Part shown: positions 16,782-25,186 of the stretch, in pieces
Position numbering within the stretch: the first letter of the stretch is position 1
Layout: each line of letters starts with the position of its first letter
Origin: Bin80 sp965220365
GTDB lineage: Bacteria; Bacteroidota; Rhodothermia; Rhodothermales; Bin80
Reading direction: 5' to 3'
Length of the DNA stretch: 64,000 nt
Assembly (NCBI GenBank): GCA_965220365.1
Contig: OZ244823.1
Coordinates: 2,232,001 to 2,296,000, forward strand
Notes under the pieces: generated by a model
The model's database searches: none
What the model was told of the DNA's origin: nothing
What the model saw: the letters and a program-made list of their open reading frames with translations, nothing else
Program-made: the position numbers and the translations under genes

Positions 16782-17936
16782 ATGTCTACTGCCACCGAAA
16801 TTCTAAAAATGCCTTCGCTCAGTCTGGGTATTGAGGAAGAATACCTGATTGTAGACCGCGATACAGGTAAGTTGATCCGTGAAGCATCCCCAATGATGTT
16901 GAAGGATGCCCGCCTAGCACTTGGCGAGCAGGTTTCGCAAGAGTTTTTTCAGTCCCAAATCGAAGTGGGCACAAATGTCTGCAAAACAGTCCAAGAGGCC
17001 CGCGAGGAACTGATTCGATTACGCAGAACGGTATCCGATGTGGTCGATCCCTATGGGCTTGCAATTATTGCCTCCTCGTCGCACCCGAATGCATCCTATA
17101 TCACCCAGAGACATACTCCACGGGAACGCTATGAAATTTTGGCACAGAACATGCAGGTTATTGCCCAGAGAATGGTGATTTGCGGAATGCACATACACGC
17201 TGGGATTGAAGATTCAAATTTGCGGATTGATTTCATGAATCAGGCCACGTATGTATTGCCACACCTGTTGGCTCTGAGTTCGTCATCACCCTACTGGGAA
17301 GGCCAGGATACAGGACTGATGTCCTACCGGATTGCCGTGTGGAATGAAATTCCACGTACAGGGCTTCCAGAGCATTTTGAGAGTTATGCCGAATTTGAGC
17401 GGCACGTAGGCATTCTCGTTCATGCCGGCGTGATCGAAGACAGTACCAAAATCTGGTGGGATATTCGGCCAAGTCACCGCTTTCCTACACTGGAAATGCG
17501 TGTGTCAGATATTTGCACGAAAGTGGATGATGCGATCTGCATTGCAGCATTGTATCAATGCTGGTTGCATATGCTTTGGCGTCTGCGGCGCGAGAATCAG
17601 CGGTGGCGCAGTTATGCAAATATGCTTCTATATGAAAATCGTTGGCTTGCCCAGCGCTATGGAATTGATGGGGAACTCATTGATTATGGGAAGGGGCAGA
17701 TGGTCCCATACCGGGAGTTGGTTGAAGAGCTGTTGGAGTTTATAAAGCCAGATGCGGAAGATCTTAGATGTGTTGAGGAGGTAGAGCATGCACGTACGAT
17801 TCTGAAGCGCGGAACCAGTGCACATTGGCAACGAGAAGCTTATAGCGAGGCCCTTACAAAGGGAGCTACTCCTGAAGAAGCCACTAAAGCAATCGTGGAT
17901 ATGCTTATCGAGGAAACGATGAGCGGAGTATGGTAA
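16782..17936 (+). CDS. Carboxylate-amine ligase, GCS2/YbdK family
   Basis: About 384 residues from the ATG at 16782 (MSTATEILKMPSLSLGIEEEY); the frame is open to 16722 but the extra 20 residues are not family-like. The GCS2 core is seen: LGIEEEYLIVD, QSQIEVGT, ASSSHPNASY, CGMHIHAGI, SSSSPYWEGQDTGLMSYR, WWDIRPSHRFPTLEMRVSD. These are the ATP- and glutamate-site segments of glutamate-cysteine ligase type 2. Whether the product is gamma-glutamylcysteine or another amide is not certain for YbdK-type enzymes, and no gshB lies nearby. Cytoplasmic, apparently monocistronic. Confidence 0.88.
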   Translation: MSTATEILKMPSLSLGIEEEYLIVDRDTGKLIREASPMMLKDARLALGEQVSQEFFQSQIEVGTNVCKTVQEAREELIRLRRTVSDVVDPYGLAIIASSSHPNASYITQRHTPRERYEILAQNMQVIAQRMVICGMHIHAGIEDSNLRIDFMNQATYVLPHLLALSSSSPYWEGQDTGLMSYRIAVWNEIPRTGLPEHFESYAEFERHVGILVHAGVIEDSTKIWWDIRPSHRFPTLEMRVSDICTKVDDAICIAALYQCWLHMLWRLRRENQRWRSYANMLLYENRWLAQRYGIDGELIDYGKGQMVPYRELVEELLEFIKPDAEDLRCVEEVEHARTILKRGTSAHWQREAYSEALTKGATPEEATKAIVDMLIEETMSGVW

Positions 17937-18827
17937 TCACTCATCTGCTGGCGGGAAGATCGTAAACCGCACCTGATCTCTGGCAACACTTCCAAATACT
18001 CCATGTGCACCGGAGAGGCTTGGGATCACATTGGGGATCACGCCCGGTCCAAAGGTCCCGCCACCACCCTGTTGCAATTCAGCAGAACGGACGAAGCCTG
18101 CAAGGTTTTCGTCCAGCGCATTTACATAGATGATGTTACGGCCATAAAAATTGACCCCAATCCATGGATACACTAGCTCAATGGTTCCGTCAGGGAACCG
18201 GATAAAATTCCCCTCCGTGATGATCGGTGATGCGCTAGTCCGAAAATCCTCCAGAGTGAGTTCCTCATCATCTTCCAATAATCCAGAAACGGAAGGGACC
18301 ATCGCTCCATCTCTGATATCCAGCGCTTCCGTCACCAGTGTGAAGCTGCTCTGAGACTGATCCGAGCCGCGGCCAGGCGTGACAATGAGTGTCAGTTGCT
18401 CATCGGACAGGTAGGTTCCTGATTCGCGCGAAGCGCTAAGGATTTTGACCGAAGTCGGAACATTGGTCGTTCCCGTGATGGTCGTCTCCACACCGGGTAC
18501 GGTAACCAGTAAGTCATAGCGCGCACCGGGCTGGATGATATGTTCAGGCCCGAGATACTGGTAGCTGCCAGGTTTATTAGTGATGGGTCCCATCAGCAAG
18601 TTTGTTGTTCCCGTGCTGAGGATAACCTGTGCATTGCTCACGGCCAGGTCTTCGGGCTGGTTCATCTGATCGGTAGGTGCAAGCTTGCTCACACGGGCAG
18701 GGGGTAGGGGCTCACTCGCAACAAGCGTGAGCTCAACGACGATCTCATTGTCAAGCACACTGAAGTCGGTTGAATCACAACCGATAGCAACCAGAAACAG
18801 ACCGGTAAAAACTATCCGTCTCAGCAT
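17937..18827 (-). CDS. DUF4249 domain lipoprotein
   Basis: 296 residues. A signal peptide (MLRRIVFTGLFLVAIGC) with lipobox cysteine at 17, then EIVVELTLVASEPLPPARVSKL, VSNAQVILS, PGARYDLLVTVPG and a beta-rich body, as in DUF4249 proteins of Bacteroidota. These are generally encoded beside TonB-dependent receptors and are thought to be their surface-exposed partners. Here its ATG overlaps the receptor stop by one base (TGATG), so the two are translationally coupled. The ligand is unknown. Confidence 0.85.
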   Translation of the reverse strand: MLRRIVFTGLFLVAIGCDSTDFSVLDNEIVVELTLVASEPLPPARVSKLAPTDQMNQPEDLAVSNAQVILSTGTTNLLMGPITNKPGSYQYLGPEHIIQPGARYDLLVTVPGVETTITGTTNVPTSVKILSASRESGTYLSDEQLTLIVTPGRGSDQSQSSFTLVTEALDIRDGAMVPSVSGLLEDDEELTLEDFRTSASPIITEGNFIRFPDGTIELVYPWIGVNFYGRNIIYVNALDENLAGFVRSAELQQGGGGTFGPGVIPNVIPSLSGAHGVFGSVARDQVRFTIFPPADE

Positions 18828-21139
18828 CAGAAATCTAGGGTAAATGACAGGTTCGGCAGAGGAATGGGAATCTGTGGGATCGTACTCCTGGACAGAGAGC
18901 CGTTATCTTCAACCTCATTAAAAATAAACCAGACATTCTCTCTGGCATACGCGTTAATGACCTGCATCTGCAGCTCATAGTCGGCAAAGCGTCCTAGGGA
19001 ACCACTCCAGGTAGCCCCAATGTCCAGTCGATGATAAGCAGGTAATCTTGCCTGATTCAGGCCGGGAGAAACCAGGAGATCTGTTTGGTCAAGCCCGTTA
19101 ACGACCCTGGCCCCATAGACCGTATAAGTAGCTTCTGGCCGCGTATATGCCTGACCAGTTGCATAGGTGAATACAGCGCCCAGCTCCCATCGGCGGGAAA
19201 TCCTCCATTGACCGACCACATTCAGGTCATGAAGACGGTCATTACGCGGAGAAAAACTTTGTGGCACCCCATACGCATCCTGATTCAGTCGTGGGAAATA
19301 CCGATTGGTGTTCGCCAGGGTATAGGCAATAAACCCGTTTACACGACCACTTTGGCGGGACAGCTGTACCTCAAACCCTTGCGCTCTCCCCTTACCAAAA
19401 GCAAACAATTCTGAGTATTCCAGTCCAGCGAGCCCTGTGCTGAATGGGTCCAGCACAAAAAGCTGTCTCATCGTCCGGTAATAAACCTCGGTATCCAATG
19501 TGATCCCCTCAAACAGGTTGGTCTTTAGCCCGAGGATGTACTGATCCCCGTATGCAGGCTTTACGCCGTCCCCACTGGTTAACCAGAAGTCAAACCCTGA
19601 AAAGACTTCGTTCGTAATCAGGGTTAGGAACTGATAGTATCTTCCTGCACTTGCTTGCATCCGTACATCGGGTCCCAGTTGACGCTCCATTGAAAATCGC
19701 GGGGCCAATGTGAAGTAGCGGCCGTATCCATAGTAGGTCGCACGTAATCCTGCAGTGATAGACCAGTCTAGTGTTGGATGATAGGTATCCTGAAGATAGA
19801 GTGAGGCGTGCTCAACACGGTTGCGTGTATGAAAAACCTCTCTGTCATCAAAGAAATTGGTCAGGGGTGCGTTAAAAATTCCTGTCCAGAGTCCGCCGAC
19901 GATTTCGTGCTTTGATCCTGCATAATATTCAAAATCTGCCCGTATCGAAGTTTCTGCGACCCGGTTTATCTGCTTAAAGTTGGTGCCACTAAAGGTTGCA
20001 CTTGGGATAGATTCGTACCAGGTTGAGGTGATGGTGGCATTTGTAAAGAACTGGTTGGACCATAAATGTATCCAGCTTCCAGTCACTGTGCGATTCCCAT
20101 AAAGGAGTTTAATTTCCACCCCTTCCGTAAAGGTGGAGCGGAGGTAGTCTGAGCCTGCATAGAATGAGAAAGAGAGTTTATCGTCGCGGGAGACATCAAG
20201 ATTAACCTTCCCATTAAAATCATAGAAGTAAAAAGCCCGGGGCACCGCATCAATATCACCCAGTGCACTGAGCAGCGGCTCCAGCGTTGAGCGTCTTAGA
20301 GCCACCATCCAGGAGCCTCGGGAATAGGGTCCTTCAGCAAATGCACGCGAAGCCAGCAAACCAACACTGAGTTTCCCATGGGTTTCACGCCGATTACCAT
20401 CTTTGTTTTGCACATCCAGGACGGATCCAATGACTCCACCATAGGTCGCAGGAAAGCCCCCTTTGTAGAGTCGGACATCCTTGATGGCATCGGTATTGAA
20501 CGAGGAGAAAAAGCCAAAAACGTGGCTCGGATTGTAAATTTTCGTGCGATCGAGTAGGATTAATGTTTGACCGGGATCACCTCCGCGGATGTATAGCCCA
20601 CTGGAGTAGTCAGAGGATTGTGCTACACCGGGCAAAAGCTGAAGGGACCGAAAGACGTCAGGTTCAAAAACCTGGGGCAATTGCTGGATCGTCGCTACGC
20701 TGATCTGACCGACACCAATGGAGCGGATTTCTTCCTCCGTAATGCGGTCTGCAGAGATTTCAATGGCCTCAAGGAGTTCCTCGGTTGTCGTGAGCTCAAC
20801 GTCAAGCCGGACCGATTCTCCGGGAGCAAATGTGATCTCACGCCGGATTGTATCGAATCCGATGTAGGAAAAGCGGACGGTATAAGTCCCAGGTTCAATC
20901 CCGGAAACCGCGTAATAACCGGACAGGTTCGTGGTTGCTCCCCGGAATGTCCCCTCCACAAAAACATTCGCAGCAATCAGTGTCTCTCCATTGGACGCAT
21001 CCGTAATGAATCCATCCAGCGCAGCCAGCTCCTGCCCCTGTGCAGAATGAATGATGAAACACCATCCAACCAGTAGAATGGCTCTCTTTATGACGGACAC
21101 TACAAAATGGGAGACCAGTTCAGCAGCGGGGTGCGTCAC
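18827..21139 (-). CDS. TonB-dependent receptor with N-terminal carboxypeptidase-regulatory-like domain
   Basis: Up to 770 residues. The frame's first start is a GTG at 21139; a signal peptide sits at VIKRAILLVGWCFIIHSAQGQ, so a GTG nearer to it is possible. A CarboxypepD_reg-like domain follows (DGFITDASNGETLIAANVFVEGTFRGATTNLSGYYAVSGIEPGTYTV split over about residues 42-105), then the plug (LPGVAQSSDYSSGLYIRGGDPGQTLILLDR, LYKGGFPATYGGVIGSVLDVQNKDG) and a C-terminal barrel. This architecture is typical of Bacteroidota nutrient receptors. It is paired with a DUF4249 lipoprotein. Substrate unknown. Confidence 0.92.
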   Translation of the reverse strand: MTHPAAELVSHFVVSVIKRAILLVGWCFIIHSAQGQELAALDGFITDASNGETLIAANVFVEGTFRGATTNLSGYYAVSGIEPGTYTVRFSYIGFDTIRREITFAPGESVRLDVELTTTEELLEAIEISADRITEEEIRSIGVGQISVATIQQLPQVFEPDVFRSLQLLPGVAQSSDYSSGLYIRGGDPGQTLILLDRTKIYNPSHVFGFFSSFNTDAIKDVRLYKGGFPATYGGVIGSVLDVQNKDGNRRETHGKLSVGLLASRAFAEGPYSRGSWMVALRRSTLEPLLSALGDIDAVPRAFYFYDFNGKVNLDVSRDDKLSFSFYAGSDYLRSTFTEGVEIKLLYGNRTVTGSWIHLWSNQFFTNATITSTWYESIPSATFSGTNFKQINRVAETSIRADFEYYAGSKHEIVGGLWTGIFNAPLTNFFDDREVFHTRNRVEHASLYLQDTYHPTLDWSITAGLRATYYGYGRYFTLAPRFSMERQLGPDVRMQASAGRYYQFLTLITNEVFSGFDFWLTSGDGVKPAYGDQYILGLKTNLFEGITLDTEVYYRTMRQLFVLDPFSTGLAGLEYSELFAFGKGRAQGFEVQLSRQSGRVNGFIAYTLANTNRYFPRLNQDAYGVPQSFSPRNDRLHDLNVVGQWRISRRWELGAVFTYATGQAYTRPEATYTVYGARVVNGLDQTDLLVSPGLNQARLPAYHRLDIGATWSGSLGRFADYELQMQVINAYARENVWFIFNEVEDNGSLSRSTIPQIPIPLPNLSFTLDF

Positions 21140-21156
21140 AATAGAAGTGAGTTTAG

Positions 21157-22416
21157 TTAGGTTAGGTACGGAGTCAAAGCGGAGGGGAACTCATACGAGC
21201 CGTCTTCCTTTTGGTTGTGCTCCAATAGCGCGGCAACGACTCTGGGTAGGGCAAGAGCACTGCCGTTAAGGGTATGTACCAATTGTGGCTTGCCACCGCC
21301 ATCCGGCCGGAATCGAATATTCATCCGGTGTGCCTGATAATCGGTGAAATTTGAAATGGACGAAACTTCCAGCCAGCGTTTTTGACCGGCACTCCAGACC
21401 TCTAGGTCGTACTGTTTTGCCTGGTTAAATCCCAGCTCGCCCGCGCACATCAGCAGGCACCGGTAGGGGAGTTCCAGGGCTTTCAGGAGCTCTTCTACGT
21501 GGCGGCGCATCGCTTCCAACACGTCATAGCTTGCTTGAGGATGTGTAAACTGTACAATCTCGACCTTGTCGAACTGGTGCAGCCGGTTTAGCCCGCGCAC
21601 ATGTGCACCATACGAGCCGGCTTCGCGTCGCCAGCACGGCGTATGTGCACAGAGTTTGATCGGCAAATCTGCTTCGGATAGAATTTCATCGCGGAAATAG
21701 TTTGTCAACGGTACTTCTGCAGTCGGCACGGGAAAAAATCCGTCCTCAATAAAGTACATTTGTCCTTCTTTATCCGGCAATTGGCCGGTGCCCTGCGCGC
21801 TGGCCGCGTTCACAAACAGAGGGGGCCGGACCTCGGTGTATTGCGGCGTTGCGGCATTCAGGAAAAAATTGATCAGCGCCCGATGCAATTTTGCCCCAGC
21901 ATCCATATAAAAGGGAAACCCTGCTCCGGCAACTTTCGCGCCACGCTCAAAATCAATCATCCCGTGGCGGTTGGAGATTTCCCAGTGGGGGAGGGGCTCA
22001 AAGTCAAAGGAGGGAGGCTCACCGTGGTGATGGATCGTCACATTCTCTGCTTCGGTCAATCCCTCAGGAACACTCTCATGGGGAATATTGGGAATTGAAA
22101 GCAGCAGCCCTGAAAGCTGCTCTTCTGAATCTGTAACGGTTTGACCCAACTCTTTCACTTCCGCTTTCAGGTTTTTCTGCCGTTGGATCAGATCCGTAGC
22201 AGCCTCCTGGTTCCCCTCACGCATCAGGGTACCGATCGTTCGACTTGCCGAATTAATCTCCTGCTGTTTTGTTTGTTGAAGGGTCAATGCTTCCCGGAGA
22301 ATGCGGTCCTGTTCAAGGATTTCATCAACAAGCTTGACATTCTCGGAAGCACCGCGAAAAGAAAGGGCCTGCCGGACTTCGTCTGGATTGGATCGGATAA
22401 ATTCAACACCAAGCAT
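21157..22416 (-). CDS. serS: Seryl-tRNA synthetase
   Basis: About 419 residues from the ATG at 22416 (MLGVEFIRSNPDEVRQAL). Charges tRNA-Ser. The N-terminal coiled-coil arm (about 30-105) is followed by the class II catalytic core: TAEVPLTNYF, motif 2 CWRREAGSYG with GLNRLHQFDKVE, and motif 3 NGSALALPRVVAALLEHNQ. Length and motifs are standard for the bacterial enzyme. Its 5' end overlaps the 3' end of the upstream RmlD-like gene by about 14 bases, so both are probably on one transcript. Confidence 0.97.
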   Translation of the reverse strand: MLGVEFIRSNPDEVRQALSFRGASENVKLVDEILEQDRILREALTLQQTKQQEINSASRTIGTLMREGNQEAATDLIQRQKNLKAEVKELGQTVTDSEEQLSGLLLSIPNIPHESVPEGLTEAENVTIHHHGEPPSFDFEPLPHWEISNRHGMIDFERGAKVAGAGFPFYMDAGAKLHRALINFFLNAATPQYTEVRPPLFVNAASAQGTGQLPDKEGQMYFIEDGFFPVPTAEVPLTNYFRDEILSEADLPIKLCAHTPCWRREAGSYGAHVRGLNRLHQFDKVEIVQFTHPQASYDVLEAMRRHVEELLKALELPYRCLLMCAGELGFNQAKQYDLEVWSAGQKRWLEVSSISNFTDYQAHRMNIRFRPDGGGKPQLVHTLNGSALALPRVVAALLEHNQKEDGSYEFPSALTPYLT

Positions 22417-23353
22417 CTTCAAAGGGAGATCCGGTCGAGGTCATTTGGCTGCGAAGGTGAAGATGTGCCAGGGCTTCTTTGAGCGACAGAGGGCGATAAT
22501 CCAGCTCCGTTTCTGATTTCAAGATGACCAGCCCCGTGCGCTCGGGGCGCTGCGCCAACTGAGGTTTATCCTGTTGCACGATCGGTGTGATAAGTGTTGA
22601 ATCAAGATCGAAAGCCTCTGCGATGGATTGGGCGAATTTATACATACTGAGGAATTCCCGTCCAGACAAGTTATACACACCGCTCTTTCGAAAGTGTACG
22701 AGGCGCAGAATTCCCATTGCAAGATCGTAGGTATAGGAAGGGGTGCGCCATTGGTCCGTGTAGACCTGAATTGGATGCTTATGGGTGAGTTTTTTGATGA
22801 CCCATTGGACGAAGTCCGGTCGGGAGAGCCCGCTGGACCTACCGTAGACCACGTTGGTTCGGATGATCGCCAGTTTTCCCATGCATGCGGCACGCGCTGC
22901 ATTTTCACCTGCCAGCTTTGATTTCCCGTAAAAATTCACTGGATCGGGACGGTCGTGCTCGTAGTAGGGCCCCTCTTTGCCATTGAACACAAAATCTGTG
23001 GAGAGTTGAATCAGGTGGGCACCTCGACCATGGCATAGTTTTGCGAGGTTTCCAACCGCTTCTGCATTTACACGCCAGCATGCATCACGGTCATTTTCGC
23101 AGTCATCCACTGCGGTCATTGCCGCACAGTTGATGACATATTCCGGCGAGAACTCATTGAAAATTTTTTGAGTTCCTCCCGGGTCACATACATCTAGGGG
23201 CTCGTAGGAATGATCCAGGGATCTTTTCAGGCGCGATGCCGGGGCCCGCCCCGTGGCCAATAACTCGTAGGAGTCTCGTCTGGACAGCTGCCGAACGAGT
23301 TCTTGTCCCAAGAGCCCATTCGCCCCGGTAATCAATATGCGCTCAGTAGCCAT
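22403..23353 (-). CDS. RmlD-like SDR-family reductase (dTDP-4-dehydrorhamnose reductase type)
   Basis: 316 residues. Extended SDR: NAD(P)-binding ITGANGLLGQELV (residues 7-19), NCAAMTAVDDCE, LSTDFVFNGKEGPYYEHDRPDPVNFYGKSKLAGE with the catalytic Y-x-x-x-K, IRTNVVYG, and VYTDQWRTPSYTYDLAMGI. These match RmlD/RfbD, which makes dTDP-L-rhamnose, but no rmlA, rmlB or rmlC is adjacent, and related reductases (for example the regulatory MAT2B-like group) share the motifs. The terminal 20 residues run into the serS start. Confidence 0.8.
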   Translation of the reverse strand: MATERILITGANGLLGQELVRQLSRRDSYELLATGRAPASRLKRSLDHSYEPLDVCDPGGTQKIFNEFSPEYVINCAAMTAVDDCENDRDACWRVNAEAVGNLAKLCHGRGAHLIQLSTDFVFNGKEGPYYEHDRPDPVNFYGKSKLAGENAARAACMGKLAIIRTNVVYGRSSGLSRPDFVQWVIKKLTHKHPIQVYTDQWRTPSYTYDLAMGILRLVHFRKSGVYNLSGREFLSMYKFAQSIAEAFDLDSTLITPIVQQDKPQLAQRPERTGLVILKSETELDYRPLSLKEALAHLHLRSQMTSTGSPFEDAWC

Positions 23354-23376
23354 CTCGTCCGCGAGCCATGATTGAT

Positions 23377-23913
23377 CTAAAGGTCCCTCTGGGAAATCGC
23401 CGCAATTAGATCATCCTTGAGATATAGAGTGTCTTTAAGATCCAGGCGGCCTTTCAGGTGAAGGCGCAGTTCCCGTCGCATGGCCGCTTTCTCATAGCGC
23501 TCCTTTTCAAGATCGGTTTTAGGATATATCGGATCTACCGGGGTTGACTTCCCATGCTGATCCACGGCGACGAATGTGAAATAGGCATGATTGCATTGGC
23601 GTCGTTCTTTTTGAAACAGATTTTCTGCCTCTACCAGAATCTCCACCTCCAGAGAGGTCCTGAATGCCCGGTTCACCCATGCCTCAATTGTTACCACTTC
23701 ACCGAGTAGAATCGGAGAATTAAATTCCACCGAATCGACGGACACAGTGACGCAGACGATCTCTGCATGGCGCATGGCGGAAATTGCAGCGCACTTATCC
23801 ATCAGAGAAAGGAGGCGTCCCCCAAACATGCTGCCATAGGGGTTGGTGTCGTTCGGCTGGACGACTTCAGACATGGTAGTGCGCGAATCACCAGGAGTTT
23901 TTCGGGAACCCAT
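23377..23913 (-). CDS. Acyl-CoA thioesterase, hotdog fold (YciA/BFIT-like)
   Basis: 178 residues. Starts with the family segment SRTTMSEVVQPNDTNPYGSMFGGRLLSLMDKCAAISAMRH (split here at residues 9-48), where the N-D-T-N-x-x-G-x-x-F-G-G motif and the aspartate of LMDK belong to the acyl-CoA hydrolase hotdog site; then SVDSVEFNSPILLGEVVTIEAWV and FTFVAVD. It hydrolyses acyl-CoA thioesters in the cytoplasm; chain length preference is unknown. The C-terminal 40 residues are charged and helical. It lies 7 bp upstream of the next gene on the same strand side. Confidence 0.9.
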   Translation of the reverse strand: MGSRKTPGDSRTTMSEVVQPNDTNPYGSMFGGRLLSLMDKCAAISAMRHAEIVCVTVSVDSVEFNSPILLGEVVTIEAWVNRAFRTSLEVEILVEAENLFQKERRQCNHAYFTFVAVDQHGKSTPVDPIYPKTDLEKERYEKAAMRRELRLHLKGRLDLKDTLYLKDDLIAAISQRDL

Positions 23914-23920
23914 GAGATGC

Positions 23921-25186
23921 TCAGGTTTTTTGTTTTTTCTTCCGGGCGGCAGGGAAGAGGATATTGTTCAGGATCAGGCGATAGCCCGGAGAGTTTGGAT
24001 GCAGGCTCAAATCCGTTGGAGGATCCCCAACATAGTGTTGATAATCTTCTGGATCATGGCCTCCATAAAACGTGAAAGTACCCTGGCCGTAGGATCCATG
24101 TAAATACTTCACCTCCTCGCGCTGTGGTACTTCGGCAAGGATGACCACATTCGGTTTCACGAAACGCTTCCTGAATGCAGTCGTCTGCCCGACAAAACCC
24201 GCCACGGTTGCCACATGGTTCTGGGTCAGCATCGTAGGGACGGGATCCCATTTCGCACTGAATTCAAACAAGGTGAAGTAATCCAATACGGGGTTTTGGA
24301 GTTGTTGGGGAGGAGGTCCAGCGTCGATATCCGAATGCTCATATTCGGCAGCATTGAAGCTAGGATTAAAGTTATGGAATGCTAAGGTAGCCGAGTAATC
24401 CAGCTTGTTTCTGGCATCCGGGTCTACCGGGTCTCCATCGTACTCCGCTGGAACAATGTCCGTTATGAATGCTGACAGCGCTATATCGTACGTGTCTGTG
24501 CCGGAGCACATGGCAAATAGGAATCCGCCCTCGGATACATATTGCTGGATGGTTTGAGCAACCTCAAGTTTGAGGTGACTCACCTTGCGATGACCATGTC
24601 GGTCTGCCGCCAGTTCGGCTTCGCGTTGTTGCTCAATATACCAGGGCATATTCCGATACTGGTAAAATTTACCATGCTGGCCCGTAAAGTCTTCATGATG
24701 CAGATGAAGCCAGTCGTAGGCCGATAATCTACCACCCAAGACATCATCATCATAAATCATGTCATACGGGACCTCGGCATACTTCAAGGCCAGGAGTACC
24801 GCATCGTCCCAGGGAAGGGTTTGCTCCGGGGCATATACAGCAATCCGTGGAGGGGTTTCTAGTCGAACCAGTGCGGTATTTGCCCGATTGCTTTCTACTT
24901 CCGCAATCAGCTGTGCAACCGTGGTTCCAGAAAGGGTTTCGTAGGTGATTCCACGTACTGCGAGTTCATTCCGCAGCCCAGAAAAATCAGATACAAGGAA
25001 TGCGCCCCCGCGATAATTCAGTAGCCAGTCGACAGGTTCTCCCCTCTGGAGTGCCCAGTAAACAACCCCGTAAGCCTTTAGATGATTGGATTGGCTCACG
25101 TCCATCGGCACCAGCAGATCTTGCAGTGCGCGGGCGGGGAGGGCGGTCAATAAAAGTAGCAGTGCAGTGCTACAGATTCGTCGCAC
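23921..25186 (-). CDS. Secreted protein of the family usually labelled asparagine synthetase B (function unknown)
   Basis: The open frame extends to 25402, but the GTG at 25186, inside the last codons of the TPR gene, gives a proper signal peptide (VRRICSTALLLLLTALPARA) and about 421 residues. The body shows LVPMDVSQSNHLKAYGVVYWAL, LNYRGGAFL, RIAVYAPEQTLPWDDAVLLALKYAEVPYD, MCSGTDTYDIALSA and KYLHGSYGQGTFTFYGGHDPEDYQH. In Bacteroidota this family is often named asparagine synthetase B in databases, but it lacks an amidotransferase Cys and the ATP pyrophosphatase domain, so that name is not supported. It looks like an exported protein with a glutamine-amidotransferase-like Rossmann region. Confidence 0.7.
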   Translation of the reverse strand: MRRICSTALLLLLTALPARALQDLLVPMDVSQSNHLKAYGVVYWALQRGEPVDWLLNYRGGAFLVSDFSGLRNELAVRGITYETLSGTTVAQLIAEVESNRANTALVRLETPPRIAVYAPEQTLPWDDAVLLALKYAEVPYDMIYDDDVLGGRLSAYDWLHLHHEDFTGQHGKFYQYRNMPWYIEQQREAELAADRHGHRKVSHLKLEVAQTIQQYVSEGGFLFAMCSGTDTYDIALSAFITDIVPAEYDGDPVDPDARNKLDYSATLAFHNFNPSFNAAEYEHSDIDAGPPPQQLQNPVLDYFTLFEFSAKWDPVPTMLTQNHVATVAGFVGQTTAFRKRFVKPNVVILAEVPQREEVKYLHGSYGQGTFTFYGGHDPEDYQHYVGDPPTDLSLHPNSPGYRLILNNILFPAARKKKQKT